A DNA stretch of 55,163 nt from Sphingobium ummariense RL-3 (GTDB taxonomy: Bacteria; Pseudomonadota; Alphaproteobacteria; Sphingomonadales; Sphingomonadaceae). The notes below the pieces were generated by a model. That model searched no databases, had not been told where the DNA came from, and was given only the letters and a program-made list of their open reading frames with translations. Shown in pieces: positions 35,359-44,627 of the stretch. Where the stretch lies: contig NZ_AUWY01000092.1 in NCBI RefSeq assembly GCF_000447205.1, forward strand, positions 1-55,163, written 5' to 3'. Each line of letters opens with the position of its first letter. Position 1 is the first letter of the stretch. A program made the position numbers and the translations under genes.

Positions 35359-36462
35359 TTAACGAAATCGTGCCGGACCATAGGCTTGCACATCGAGGCC
35401 CGCAATCTCCTTCGGCAGGCCCTCACCAGCGAAAAGCGCGCGGCCCAGCAAGGCAGCGGCGGGCGCGGTCTGGATGCCGAAACCGCCCTGTCCCGCGAAC
35501 CAGAAGAAGCCCGGCACATCGGGATCGAAGCCGAAGACGGGCACTCGATCCGGCGCGAAGCTGCGCAGCCCCGCCCAGCGATGCTCGACCGCCGCGATCG
35601 GCCAGTCGACCGCGCTTTCGAAGCGCGCGATGGCCTGCGCGACCGCCAGTTCCTCCGGCGCGGCATCGCAGGGAGGCGACGGTTCCTCGTCATGCGGCGT
35701 CAGCCACAGACGGCCAGCGCCCTCGGGCTTGAAATAGAAGCGCTCGCGCAGGTCCATGACCAGGGGAAGATCCGGCGAGGGCAGCGAAGGCACGCGCAAT
35801 TGCACCACGGTACGCCGCATCGGCGTGATCGCGACCGGTGCCGCGCCGCAAGCCTGTGCGACCTGATCGGCCCAGGCCCCTGCCGCATTGACGATCGTAC
35901 CGCATTCGACCGGCCCGTCGCTCGTCTCGAGCCGCCACGCGCCCCCCGCCCGCTGCGCGGCGAGCAGGCGCGTCGATGTCCGCACTTCCCCGCCCAGCCT
36001 GCGGAAGCGGCGCAGGCACGCCTGGTGCAGCGCCGCGACGTCGATGTCCTGGCAACTCGCTTCCAACACGCCCAGCACCCAGTCGGGCCGCAGGCCGGGA
36101 ACGATCGCGCGCGGGTCCACGGCGCGCAGGTCGACCTTGCCGGCGAAGGAGGCAACCAGCCGGTCGCGCGCCTCTTCATCCTCCGCCCGGCCGATGTGCA
36201 GCGTCCGCCGCGGCGACAGGAAGGACCCGTCGTGGAAATCCGGATCGGGCGCGCCGAGCAGCGGCCCGGAAGCCGTGGTGAGCGGCTGGATCGCCGGGCC
36301 GCCATAGGTCTCTTCCCAGAAGGCGACCGAACGGCCGGTGGCGTGATAGCCGGGGCGGTTCTCCATCTCCAGGATGAGGACGCTCGCCTGCTCCGCCAGC
36401 AGCGACCCCAGGCTGGCGCCGGCAATGCCGCCGCCGACGATCACGACGTCCGGTCGGTTCAT
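35359..36462 (-). CDS. FAD-dependent amino-acid-type oxidoreductase (DAO family)
   Basis: 367 residues. The N-terminal dinucleotide motif is VVIVGGGIAGASLGSLLAE, followed by LEMENRPGYHATGRS. The mid-region has GTIVNAAGAWADQVAQACG and the C-terminal FWFAGQGGFGIQTAPAAALLGR, the DAO/DadA pattern. It most resembles D-amino-acid (D-arginine) dehydrogenases; the substrate is not certain. A membrane-linked quinone acceptor is common in the family but not visible here. The start overlaps the stop of the upstream hydrolase (ATGA). Confidence 0.88.
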   Translation of the reverse strand: MNRPDVVIVGGGIAGASLGSLLAEQASVLILEMENRPGYHATGRSVAFWEETYGGPAIQPLTTASGPLLGAPDPDFHDGSFLSPRRTLHIGRAEDEEARDRLVASFAGKVDLRAVDPRAIVPGLRPDWVLGVLEASCQDIDVAALHQACLRRFRRLGGEVRTSTRLLAAQRAGGAWRLETSDGPVECGTIVNAAGAWADQVAQACGAAPVAITPMRRTVVQLRVPSLPSPDLPLVMDLRERFYFKPEGAGRLWLTPHDEEPSPPCDAAPEELAVAQAIARFESAVDWPIAAVEHRWAGLRSFAPDRVPVFGFDPDVPGFFWFAGQGGFGIQTAPAAALLGRALFAGEGLPKEIAGLDVQAYGPARFR

Positions 36463-37415
36463 CGCGGCGCGACCTCGTCCAGAAAGGCGTCGATCCGGGC
36501 CAGCGCGTCGAGCCGCACCGGGTCAAGCTCGCGCAGAATCTCGTGCGCGGCTTCCTTGCCGTAGACGTGCAGGCGGGCGTCGGGCAGGCGCGCGGCGATG
36601 CGGCGGATGGCGGCTGTGGAAACCAGTTCGTCCGCCTGCGTCGCCAGGATCAGCAGCGGCATGGCGATCCGCGCCAGATCGCCCTTCTCCTCCAGCGCGC
36701 GGGTGGAGGCCAGTGCCTCGCGCACCCAATCCCAGCTCGGCGGGCCGATCGCGACGTCGCGGCTGTGGTCGCGCCACCACAGTTCGTCGGCATAGCGCTC
36801 CGGATCGTGGGTCAGGCGCAGCTGGCGGATGCGTCGCTGCCGTTCCGATGTTTCCTTCTGGGTCCATGCCTGCCGCGTGCCGCGTCCGAGGCGGCACATC
36901 AGCCCGGCCATCCCCTCCGCCAGCCGCAGCGGCAGCGGCCAGCTGCGCAGGCCCAGCATCGGCGCGACTGCAACTGCGGCATCGGGCAGCGGCAGCCCTT
37001 CGGCCAGCGCCCGCAGCAGCAGGTGCCCGCCCATGCTGTGCCCCAGCAGCACCGCCGGCCCAGCCCCTTCCGCCCGCCAGTCCGTTGCCAGCGCCTTCAG
37101 GTCGGCGATCCACTGTCCGAAATCGGCAATATGCCCACACAGCGGATCGTCGGTGAGGCGGCCCGATCCCCCCTGCCCGCGCCAGTCGAAGCTGGTCACC
37201 GCCCAGCCGCGTCCCGCCCAGTGGTGGATCACCTCCAGATATTTCTCGATCATGTCGCCGCGCCCGCCAAGCACGAGCATGCGGCCGCGCGTCCCCGGCC
37301 CCAGGCGATAGCGGCGCAGCGGCCAGCCGTCGCCCGCGTGCCAATAATCGAGCCGCCCGCCCTCCGGCCAGGCACGGCGATCGAAGGCCGGAGCGACGAA
37401 AGCGGGCGAATCCAT
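36459..37415 (-). CDS. Alpha/beta hydrolase, lysophospholipase/monoacylglycerol lipase-like
   Basis: 318 residues. Family features: SFDWRGQGGSGRL (residues 75-87), nucleophile elbow GHSMGG with S127, the acid in LATQADELVS and the histidine in YGKEAAHEILREL. This is the PldB/monoglyceride lipase type of serine hydrolase, probably cytoplasmic as no signal is seen. It is the upstream partner of the oxidoreductase (4-base overlap) and is divergent from cpaA, with only 48 bases between. Confidence 0.88.
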   Translation of the reverse strand: MDSPAFVAPAFDRRAWPEGGRLDYWHAGDGWPLRRYRLGPGTRGRMLVLGGRGDMIEKYLEVIHHWAGRGWAVTSFDWRGQGGSGRLTDDPLCGHIADFGQWIADLKALATDWRAEGAGPAVLLGHSMGGHLLLRALAEGLPLPDAAVAVAPMLGLRSWPLPLRLAEGMAGLMCRLGRGTRQAWTQKETSERQRRIRQLRLTHDPERYADELWWRDHSRDVAIGPPSWDWVREALASTRALEEKGDLARIAMPLLILATQADELVSTAAIRRIAARLPDARLHVYGKEAAHEILRELDPVRLDALARIDAFLDEVAPR

Positions 37416-37463
37416 GGGGCATGGTTACGGTTTGGTAAGCCATGCGGTCTAGTGCCTTGCCCC

Positions 37464-37937
37464 ATGTCGGGGGAATATTTCAGGCTGGCGCTGACAGGCG
37501 CCCTGAGCGCGCTGCTGATCGTGGCGGCGATCACCGACCTGCGCGCGCGCATCATCTCCAACCGGCTCAATCTCACGATCGCGGCGCTGGCGCCGCTCTG
37601 GTGGCTCGCCTGCGGCCTGCCGCTCTGGCCGGACATGGCGGTGCAACTGCTCGTCGGCCTTGCCGTGTTCGGCCTTTTCGCGGCGCTGTTCGCGCTGGGC
37701 TGGATGGGCGGCGGCGACGTCAAGCTGCTGGGGGCGCTCGCGCTCTGGTTCCCCTGGCAGGCCGTACTGTCGCTGCTGGTGCTGATGGCGGTGCTGGGCG
37801 GCGTGGTGACGCTGGCGACCGTCGCGTACCACCGGCTGCGCCACCGGACCGGACAGCCCGAAATCCCTTATGGCGTCGCCATTTCGCTGGCCGCGCTGTG
37901 GGTGCTTGGCGAACGATATCTTAACCAATTTGCGTGA
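37464..37937 (+). CDS. cpaA: Prepilin peptidase CpaA/TadV
   Basis: Small type IV prepilin peptidase (A24 family) that processes Flp-type pilins. 157 residues, about six membrane segments. The two catalytic aspartates are D25 in ITDLRARIISN and D85 in GGGDVKL. The ATG at 37464 is preceded by no strong ribosome binding site. It is the first gene of the Tad cluster; no Flp pilin gene lies in the window, so the pilin must be elsewhere or absent. Confidence 0.92.
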   Translation: MSGEYFRLALTGALSALLIVAAITDLRARIISNRLNLTIAALAPLWWLACGLPLWPDMAVQLLVGLAVFGLFAALFALGWMGGGDVKLLGALALWFPWQAVLSLLVLMAVLGGVVTLATVAYHRLRHRTGQPEIPYGVAISLAALWVLGERYLNQFA

Positions 37938-37988
37938 TGAGTGGGGCCCTGGGGGCAGAGCACCCATTTGAGGGAGGCGAATTTCGTC

Positions 37989-38999
37989 ATGGATGCAAAG
38001 AAGATCGTGCTGCTGATGGGGGCGCTGATCATAGCGGTCACGACCGCCCTGCTCGCGCGCAGCATGTTTAGCACATCGAGCGCGCCGCAGGTCAACGCCG
38101 CCGCGATGCCGGAAGCAGACCAGCCCCATGTGCTAGTGGCGACCAAGGCGCTGCCGGTCGGGACCATCCTCGACGCGGAGAGCTTCCGCTTCCAGCCCTG
38201 GCCCAAGGATCTGATCGAAGCCGCCTATTATCTGAAGGGCCAGGCCGACCCCGCCAAGCTGGCGGGCAGCGTCGTGCGCAACGCCATTTCGGCCGGGCAG
38301 CCGCTGACGCAGGGTTCGCTCGTCAAGCCCGGCGACCGGGGCTTCCTCGCCGCCGCGCTCGGGCCGGGCATGCGCGCCGTCACCGTGCCGGTGTCGGCCC
38401 AGACATCTGTCGCGGGCTTCGTGTTCCCGGGCGACCGCATCGACCTGGTCCTGACGCAGAGCGTCACGGGCGGCGGCGATGGCGAGCCGCTCAAGGTATC
38501 CGAAACCATCCTGCGCAACCTGCGCGTGCTCGCCACCGACCAGCGCATGGATGCGATGGGAGAGGACGGCAAGCCGGTGGTCCAGACCTATTCCAACGTC
38601 ACCCTGGAAGTGACGCCCAAGATCGCGGAGAAGATCGCGGTCGCCCAGACCATCGGGTCGCTGTCCATGTCGCTGCGTTCGATCGCGGACAACGCATCCG
38701 ATCTCGACGCCGCCATCGCGGGCACCGATGTGGACCTGCCCGACGGCGCCGATCCCAAGGCGGAAAAGGCGATCATCACCAAGCTCGCCGCCCGCCCGGT
38801 CGATCGCGGCAGCACCTATTCCACCGGCGCGGACGTGTCGCGTTACCAGCGCAGCAGCGTGCCGGCAAAGGCCGATGCCGGATTGCCGCCCGCCATCGCG
38901 GCGAATGGCGCGCCTGCCGGAACGGTGGCCTTCAAGGGGCCGACCATCCGCGTCGCGCGCGGCACCAGTGTGACCGAAGTTCCGGTCGGGGGGAAATGA
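37989..38999 (+). CDS. cpaB: Tad pilus assembly protein CpaB/RcpC
   Basis: 336 residues from the ATG at 37989 (MDAKKIVLLMGALIIA), with GAGGCGAA upstream; an earlier in-frame start adds 16 residues without support. One N-terminal membrane helix is followed by a SAF-type domain (HVLVATKALPVGTILDAESF) and the RcpC core (GMRAVTVPVSAQTSVAGFVFPGDRIDLVL). In the Tad system it supports the outer membrane secretin. The stop is 1 base from the cpaC ATG. Confidence 0.93.
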   Translation: MDAKKIVLLMGALIIAVTTALLARSMFSTSSAPQVNAAAMPEADQPHVLVATKALPVGTILDAESFRFQPWPKDLIEAAYYLKGQADPAKLAGSVVRNAISAGQPLTQGSLVKPGDRGFLAAALGPGMRAVTVPVSAQTSVAGFVFPGDRIDLVLTQSVTGGGDGEPLKVSETILRNLRVLATDQRMDAMGEDGKPVVQTYSNVTLEVTPKIAEKIAVAQTIGSLSMSLRSIADNASDLDAAIAGTDVDLPDGADPKAEKAIITKLAARPVDRGSTYSTGADVSRYQRSSVPAKADAGLPPAIAANGAPAGTVAFKGPTIRVARGTSVTEVPVGGK

Positions 39000-39000
39000 G

Positions 39001-40551
39001 ATGAAGGCTTTCCACATGCTCGCCCGGGTTCCGGCGGCGCGGCCGCTTGCGGTCCCCGCCATCGCGCTCGGCCTGGCGTTCGCCGCAGCCGCAGCGCCGA
39101 CCACGGCGCTCAACGCCGCCCCTTCCCCGATGCAGGACAATGCGATCCTGTTGTCGGTGGGCGGCAGCAAGGTCATCAACCTGCCGTCCAAGATGTCGGA
39201 CGTGGTGATCGCCAATCCCGACGTGGTCGACGTGCATGTCCGGTCGCAGAACCAGCTCTACCTGATCGCGAAGAAGGCTGGTGAAACCACCGTCTTCGTC
39301 ACCGCGACCAACGGCAAGGTGCTGTTTTCCGGCACGGTGCGCGTCGGTAACAACCTGACCAGCATCGACGACATGCTGCGGCTGGCGATGCCGGGCGCGA
39401 ACATCGCGGTCAACAAGATGAACGGCATGGTGCTGCTGACCGGCACCATCCAGGCCCCCGAGGATGCGGCCGAGGCCGAGCGCCTGACCCAGGCCTTCGT
39501 CGGCAAGGAGGTGACCGTGGTCAGCCGCCTGCGCATGGCGACGCCGCTACAGGTCATGCTGCAGGTGAAGATCGCAGAAGTCGCCCGCGACATCGGCCAC
39601 AAGATCGGCACCAATTTTGGCAGCGTCGATCAAAGCGGTGGCACTCTTGGCTTCGTCGGTGGAGGCAATCGCAACTTTTTCTCGTACACCAAGCCAGAAA
39701 TAAATCCGACCACAGGGTTAATCACTAAGCCTGCGGAATGGAGCTTCACTTCTCCCGTCGACGGCAGCTACAGCCTTGGAGGAGTCGCTCGCATTCTGGG
39801 CATCGATATCGCGGGCGCGTTGGACCTAGCGGAATCCACAGGCCTCGCCACCACGCTGGCGCAGCCGAACCTGACCGCCCTTTCGGGTGAAACCGCCAGC
39901 TTCCTGGCGGGCGGCGAATATCCCTATACGGTCAACAACGGACCGTCCTCGGGCAACAGCATCGAATTCAAGCAATATGGCGTGCAGCTGGCCTTCACGC
40001 CCACCGTGCTGGCCGATGGCCGCATCTCGCTGCGGGTCCGCCCCACCGTCTCCAGCCTCGACTTCTCGGTCAGCGCCACCGTGCCCGCGCTCAAGAGCCG
40101 GACGGCGGAGACGACCGTGGAGCTCGGTTCGGGCCAGGCCTTCATGATCGCAGGCCTGCTGAACAACGAGACGTCGAACGGCATCAACAAGGTGCCGGGC
40201 CTGGGCAACATCCCGATCCTGGGCAGCCTGTTCAAGTCGCGCCAGTTCCAGCGCAACGAGACCGAGCTGGTCATCGTCGTCACCCCCTATCTGGTGAAGC
40301 CGATGAATGCATCCGACGTCCGCCTGCCGACCGACGGCTTCCGGGCCGCCACGGAAGCGCAGGGCTTCTTCGGGCAGCAGATGCACGACGGCGTCAGCGG
40401 CAAGCAGCCGAACACACCGACGCGCGCGCCGGGCAGCCCGGTGCCGGCACCCGGCCCGCAGGCCTCCGCCGCAACGCCGCTGGTCGCTTCGCGCGACGAA
40501 GGCAGGCGGTCGGGCAAGTCCGGCGGCGCCACCCCCGGCTTCAGCTTCTGA
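39001..40551 (+). CDS. cpaC: Tad pilus secretin CpaC/RcpA
   Basis: 516 residues. A signal peptide (PLAVPAIALGLAFAAAAAP) is followed by the pilus N-domain (ILLSVGGSKVINLPSKMSDVVIANPDVVDV), a BON-like region, and the secretin domain ending LGNIPILGSLFKSRQFQRNETELVIVVTPYLVKP, which forms the outer membrane channel. Residues about 205-282 are encoded by a stretch (39615-39845) with AT-rich codons unlike the rest of the gene. The C-terminus is a Pro/Ala-rich tail. Confidence 0.94.
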   Translation: MKAFHMLARVPAARPLAVPAIALGLAFAAAAAPTTALNAAPSPMQDNAILLSVGGSKVINLPSKMSDVVIANPDVVDVHVRSQNQLYLIAKKAGETTVFVTATNGKVLFSGTVRVGNNLTSIDDMLRLAMPGANIAVNKMNGMVLLTGTIQAPEDAAEAERLTQAFVGKEVTVVSRLRMATPLQVMLQVKIAEVARDIGHKIGTNFGSVDQSGGTLGFVGGGNRNFFSYTKPEINPTTGLITKPAEWSFTSPVDGSYSLGGVARILGIDIAGALDLAESTGLATTLAQPNLTALSGETASFLAGGEYPYTVNNGPSSGNSIEFKQYGVQLAFTPTVLADGRISLRVRPTVSSLDFSVSATVPALKSRTAETTVELGSGQAFMIAGLLNNETSNGINKVPGLGNIPILGSLFKSRQFQRNETELVIVVTPYLVKPMNASDVRLPTDGFRAATEAQGFFGQQMHDGVSGKQPNTPTRAPGSPVPAPGPQASAATPLVASRDEGRRSGKSGGATPGFSF

Positions 40552-40567
40552 CGGAAGGACGACAGAC

Positions 40568-41230
40568 ATGACCGCCCAGTCCACCACAGGCAAATCCATG
40601 GCCGCCTTCGTCCGCTTCGGCGCGCTGGCGTTGATGACGCTGCCTCTCGCCGCCTGTTACGGCACAGCCAATCGCGGTGTCGAATCGGTCCACCAGCCGG
40701 TCGTCAGCCACGCCGCCTACACGTTCGACGTGCAGGCGGGCGGCGGGCTGTCGCCTTCCGAGGCGCGGCGGCTGGACGATTGGTTCACCTCGATCGGCCT
40801 CAGCTATGGCGACCAGGTCGCGATCGTGACCGACGCAGGCTATTACAGCCCCGAACTGCGCGAGGGCGTCGCGGACATCGCCGCCCGCCGGGGCCTGCTG
40901 GTCGCCGAGGACAGCTCCGCCATCGCCGGCACCGCGCCGGAAGGCATGGTGCGGCTGATCGTGCGCCGCGCCACCGCCAGCGTGCCCGGCTGCCCGAACT
41001 GGAGCGACAAGGCGGAAAGCGACGGCCAGCTCGGCACCTCGACCAACTTCGGTTGCGGCGTGAACAGCAATTTCGCCGCCATGGTGGCCAATCCCGAGGA
41101 TCTTGTCCGCGGCCAGGGCACCGACAGCGAACTCCGCACGGCAACCTCCAACCGCGCGATCTCCACCTATCGCGACCGGGCGCCCAGCGGCGCTGGCGAC
41201 CTCAAGCAAATCACTGCGGGAGCCCAGTAA
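40568..41230 (+). CDS. cpaD: Tad pilus lipoprotein CpaD
   Basis: 220 residues. The N-terminal signal ends in the lipobox LPLAAC (acylated cysteine), after a 20-residue polar lead. The domain has YTFDVQAGGGLSPSEARRLDDWF, GVADIAARRGLLV and the conserved CPNWSDKAE ... FGCGVNSNFAAMVANPEDLVRGQ of CpaD. It probably helps place the CpaC secretin in the outer membrane. cpaE begins 2 bases after its stop. Confidence 0.92.
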   Translation: MTAQSTTGKSMAAFVRFGALALMTLPLAACYGTANRGVESVHQPVVSHAAYTFDVQAGGGLSPSEARRLDDWFTSIGLSYGDQVAIVTDAGYYSPELREGVADIAARRGLLVAEDSSAIAGTAPEGMVRLIVRRATASVPGCPNWSDKAESDGQLGTSTNFGCGVNSNFAAMVANPEDLVRGQGTDSELRTATSNRAISTYRDRAPSGAGDLKQITAGAQ

Positions 41231-41231
41231 G

Positions 41232-42512
41232 ATGAACGCACCCTGGAAACCCGGCGTCGGGCAGCGCGATACCTTCCACGCCTTCGTCTGCGACGACCAC
41301 AGCTTCGACCTGCTGCGCGCGGTCGCGTCCGAAATGGGCTGGCCGCCGGAGAAGGTGAACAAGGGCGGCATGCGCAACGCGGTGCAGAGCCTGTCGATCA
41401 CCGCGTCCCCGCAGATCCTGTTCGTCGACATGTCCGAAAGCGGCGACCCGCTGAACGACATCAACAGCCTTGCCGAGGTCTGCGAGCCCGGCACGGTGGT
41501 GATCGCCGCCGGCCAGGTCAACGACGTGCGCCTCTACCGCGACCTGATCGCCAGCGGCATCCAGGACTATCTGCTGAAGCCCTTCGGCGCTGACCAGCTG
41601 CGCGACGCGCTGACGCAGGCGCAAGCGGTGTTCCTGGCGCCGCGCGAGACAGCGCCGGAGCGGCCGCACTGCACCGTGGCGGTGATCGGCACGCGCGGCG
41701 GTGTCGGCGCGTCGAGCATCGCGACGTCGCTCGCCTGGCTGCTGAGCGAGAAGAAGAAGCGGCCGACCGCGCTGCTCGACCTCGACGTCCATTTCGGCAC
41801 CAACGCGCTGGCGATGGACCTGGAGCCCGGCCGTGGCCTGACCGACGCGATCGAAAATCCCAGCCGCATCGACGGCCTGTTCATCGAGCGCGCGATGGTG
41901 CGGGCCAGCGACACATTGGCGATCCTGTCGGCCGAAGCGCCGATCAGCCAGCCGATGATGACCGACGGCGGCGCCTTCTACCAGTTGCTGGAGGAGTTCC
42001 GCCTCGCCTTCGAATGCAGCGTCATCGACCTGCCCCGCAACATGCTGATCCAGCACCCGCACCTGATGACGGACGCCAACATCGCCGTCGTGGTGACCGA
42101 ATTGACCCTGGCCGCGGCCCGCGACACGATCCGGATCCTGTCCTGGCTGAAGACCAACGCACCGCAGTCGCGCGTGCTGGTGGTCGCGAACCGCGTCCAT
42201 CCGGGCGCGCCGGAGATCAGCCGCAAGGATTTCGAACAGTCGATCGAGCGCAAGGTGGACGTCATCGTTCCGTTCGACCTGCGCATCAGCGCGCAGGCGG
42301 CGAAGCTGGGCAAGACGCTGGCCGAGACCGCGAAGAGCAGCAAGGTCGGGGCCTCCTGCATCGCGCTGCTGGACGCCGTGATGGGCGCGGCGGCGGACGA
42401 CGACGAAACGCCGCGGCCGGCGCGTGGCAAGGGCGATTCCCTGCTCGGCAAGATCGGCGATCTCAAGAGCAAGCTGCCCACGCGCCGCAAGGACAAGGCG
42501 GCGGTCCTCTAA
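41232..42512 (+). CDS. cpaE: Tad pilus assembly ATPase-like protein CpaE/TadZ
   Basis: 426 residues. The N-terminal receiver-like domain (about 15-130; DYLLKPFGADQL retains the lysine-proline switch) is followed by a MinD/ParA-like domain with the deviant Walker A GTRGGVGASSIA, ALLDLDVHFGTNAL and VIDLPRNMLIQ. CpaE/TadZ localises the pilus machinery to the pole. It is not the motor: it lacks the Walker and Asp/His boxes of secretion ATPases such as CpaF. The start ATG at 41232 lies just after cpaD. Confidence 0.93.
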   Translation: MNAPWKPGVGQRDTFHAFVCDDHSFDLLRAVASEMGWPPEKVNKGGMRNAVQSLSITASPQILFVDMSESGDPLNDINSLAEVCEPGTVVIAAGQVNDVRLYRDLIASGIQDYLLKPFGADQLRDALTQAQAVFLAPRETAPERPHCTVAVIGTRGGVGASSIATSLAWLLSEKKKRPTALLDLDVHFGTNALAMDLEPGRGLTDAIENPSRIDGLFIERAMVRASDTLAILSAEAPISQPMMTDGGAFYQLLEEFRLAFECSVIDLPRNMLIQHPHLMTDANIAVVVTELTLAAARDTIRILSWLKTNAPQSRVLVVANRVHPGAPEISRKDFEQSIERKVDVIVPFDLRISAQAAKLGKTLAETAKSSKVGASCIALLDAVMGAAADDDETPRPARGKGDSLLGKIGDLKSKLPTRRKDKAAVL

Positions 42513-42572
42513 ACGACGACACGAAATGGACTGACAGGGGATGCGCGTCCCCGGAACGGAACAGGCAGGCAT

Positions 42573-43571
42573 ATGGACGTCAATATCATCCTGATGACGG
42601 CGCTGCTGGCGACCCTGCTGGGTCTGCTGGTCATGGCCTTTGCCGGTCCCTCCGCCGACAAGGCGCGCAAGCGCCGTGTCGCCAGCATTCGCGGCCGGCA
42701 CAGCGAATCCGCAGAAGCGATAATGGAAGCGCGGATGCGCAAGGCGATCTCGAACCGGGCCACCGGCACCGAGATGAAGATGCTCGTTTCGCTGATCCCC
42801 AATCCGGAGCTGCTGACCAAGCGCCTGCGGATGACAGGGAAGAAGTGGACGCTCAGCCAGTATATGACGGCGAGCGCGGTGATCTTCCTGCTGATCGTCG
42901 GCTTTCTGGAGTTGCGCGGCTTTCCGATGCTCATGGCGATCATGGTCGGCCTGGCGGCGAGCCTCGGCCTGCCGCACTGGTGGCTCGGCAAGCTCATCAA
43001 CAAGCGGGTGAACCAGTTCAACGCGAAGTTCCCCGACGCGCTGGAGTTGCTGACCCGCGGCCTGCGCTCCGGCCTGCCCATCGCCGAGACCCTGGGTGTC
43101 GTGTCGAGCGAGATTCCCGGCCCGGTGGGCGAGGAGTTCAAGCTGGTGACCGAGCGCATCAAGATCGGCAAGAGCATGGAACAGGCGCTGCAGGAGACCG
43201 CGGACCGCCTGGGCACGCCGGAATTCCAGTTCTTCACCATCACCCTGTCAATCCAGCGCGAAACCGGCGGCAACCTGGCCGAAACACTGTCCAACCTGGC
43301 GACGGTGCTGCGCCAGCGCGCGCAGATGAAGCTCAAGATCCGTGCCATGTCGTCGGAATCCAAGGCATCGGCCTATATCATCGGCGTCCTGCCTTTCCTC
43401 GTCTTCGGCATGATCTGCTACATCAACTTCAACTATATGAAGCCCTTCTTCACCCCCGATCCGGTCGGTTTGTTCGGCCTGTCGACGATGCAGGTCGTGG
43501 GACTGGGTGGCATGTGCTGGATGGGCATCGGCGCGTACATCATGGCTCAGATGGTCAATTTCGAGATCTGA
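42573..43571 (+). CDS. tadB: Tad inner-membrane platform protein TadB
   Basis: 332 residues of the T2SSF (GspF/PilC-like) family. An N-terminal helix is followed by a charged region, two membrane segments (SAVIFLLIVGFLELRG..LMAIMVGLAA), the T2SSF domain (FPDALELLTRGLRSGLPIAETLGVV ... QRETGGNLAETLSNLATVLRQR) and two closing helices. It forms the platform that couples the motor ATPase to pilin assembly. It begins 60 bases after cpaE, exactly where cpaF normally lies. Confidence 0.92.
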   Translation: MDVNIILMTALLATLLGLLVMAFAGPSADKARKRRVASIRGRHSESAEAIMEARMRKAISNRATGTEMKMLVSLIPNPELLTKRLRMTGKKWTLSQYMTASAVIFLLIVGFLELRGFPMLMAIMVGLAASLGLPHWWLGKLINKRVNQFNAKFPDALELLTRGLRSGLPIAETLGVVSSEIPGPVGEEFKLVTERIKIGKSMEQALQETADRLGTPEFQFFTITLSIQRETGGNLAETLSNLATVLRQRAQMKLKIRAMSSESKASAYIIGVLPFLVFGMICYINFNYMKPFFTPDPVGLFGLSTMQVVGLGGMCWMGIGAYIMAQMVNFEI

Positions 43572-43589
43572 CCGGCAGGAAAACAGGAT

Positions 43590-44582
43590 ATGGAAACGAC
43601 ACCTTCTCCTGCCGGCACGCTCTTCGGACTGACGGCGACCGACCTGGGCACGCTGCTCGCCGCGCTGGCGACACTCGCCGTGCTGTTCGCGCTATATGCA
43701 GTGATGACCGTGCGCGATCCTATGGCGAAGCGGGTCAAGGCGCTGAACGAACGGCGCGAACAGCTCAAGGCGGGCATCACCGCCTCCACCGCCAAGCGCC
43801 GGGCGAAGCTGGTCCGCAAGAACCAGACGACCGACCAGATGCGGTCCTTCCTGTCCAGCCTGAAGGTGCTGCAGGACGACCAGCTCAAGGATGCGCAGAT
43901 CCGCCTTGCGCAGGCCGGCATCCGATCGAAGGACCTGGCTGTCGCCGTGATCTTCGGCCGCATGATCCTGCCGATCGTGATCGGCGGTCTTGCCGCGATC
44001 CTGCTCTACGGGGTCGGTATCGAGCCTGAATGGGGGCCGGTGAAGCGCTTCTTCGCCTTCGCCATCACGCTGCTGCTCGCCTACAAGGCGCCGGACATCT
44101 ATATCGACAACAAGATCCAGAAGCGCTCGGCCGCGATCCGCAAGGGGCTGCCCGACGCGCTCGACCTGCTGGTGATCTGCGCCGAGGCGGGCCTGACGGT
44201 CGATGCCGCCTTCAACCGGGTGGCGCGCGAGCTGGGCAAGGCCTATCCCGAGCTGGGCGACGAATTCCAGCTGACCGCGATCGAGCTGAGCTTCCTCACC
44301 GAGCGGCGCATGGCTTTCGAGAATCTTGCGACCCGCGTGAAGCTGGATGCGGTCAAGGGCGTGGTCACGACCATGATCCAGACCGAGAAATACGGTACCC
44401 CGCTCGCTTCCGCGCTACGCGTCCTGTCCGCCGAGTTCCGGCACGAGCGCATGATGCGCGCCGAGGAGAAGGCCGCGCGCCTGCCGGCGATCATGACCGT
44501 GCCGCTGATCCTTTTCATCCTGCCGACGCTGTTCGTCGTCATCCTGGGTCCGGCGGCCTGCTCGATCAGCACCGCCTTCTGA
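43590..44582 (+). CDS. tadC: Tad inner-membrane platform protein TadC
   Basis: 330 residues, paralogue of TadB. After an N-terminal helix and a Lys/Arg-rich stretch come two membrane helices and the T2SSF domain (GLPDALDLLVICAEAGLTVDAAFNRVARELG ... LATRVKLDAVKGVVTTMIQTEKYGTPLASALR), then IMTVPLILFILPTLFVVILGPA. It pairs with TadB. Starts 18 bases after tadB, so it is co-transcribed. It is the last Tad gene in the window; no TadD, TadE, TadF or TadG follow. Confidence 0.92.
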   Translation: METTPSPAGTLFGLTATDLGTLLAALATLAVLFALYAVMTVRDPMAKRVKALNERREQLKAGITASTAKRRAKLVRKNQTTDQMRSFLSSLKVLQDDQLKDAQIRLAQAGIRSKDLAVAVIFGRMILPIVIGGLAAILLYGVGIEPEWGPVKRFFAFAITLLLAYKAPDIYIDNKIQKRSAAIRKGLPDALDLLVICAEAGLTVDAAFNRVARELGKAYPELGDEFQLTAIELSFLTERRMAFENLATRVKLDAVKGVVTTMIQTEKYGTPLASALRVLSAEFRHERMMRAEEKAARLPAIMTVPLILFILPTLFVVILGPAACSISTAF

Positions 44583-44597
44583 AAAAACCTTGCGGGG

Positions 44598-44627
44598 CGA
44601 GGGTACGCTTGCCGTAGCGTCCCCTCG
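44598..44627. terminator. Hairpin after tadC
   Basis: CGAGGGTACGC (44598-44608) pairs with GCGTCCCCTCG (44617-44627) with one mismatch and an 8-base loop. There is no T-run on the plus side; on the minus side GGTTTTTTC follows. It probably closes the Tad transcript or stops antisense transcripts. Confidence 0.4.

Noticed and set aside
41232..42512. CpaE as a fused or substitute CpaF motor ATPase
   Set aside because: Only a receiver-like domain and a MinD/ParA-type domain are present; no secretion ATPase Walker A, Asp box or His box is seen.
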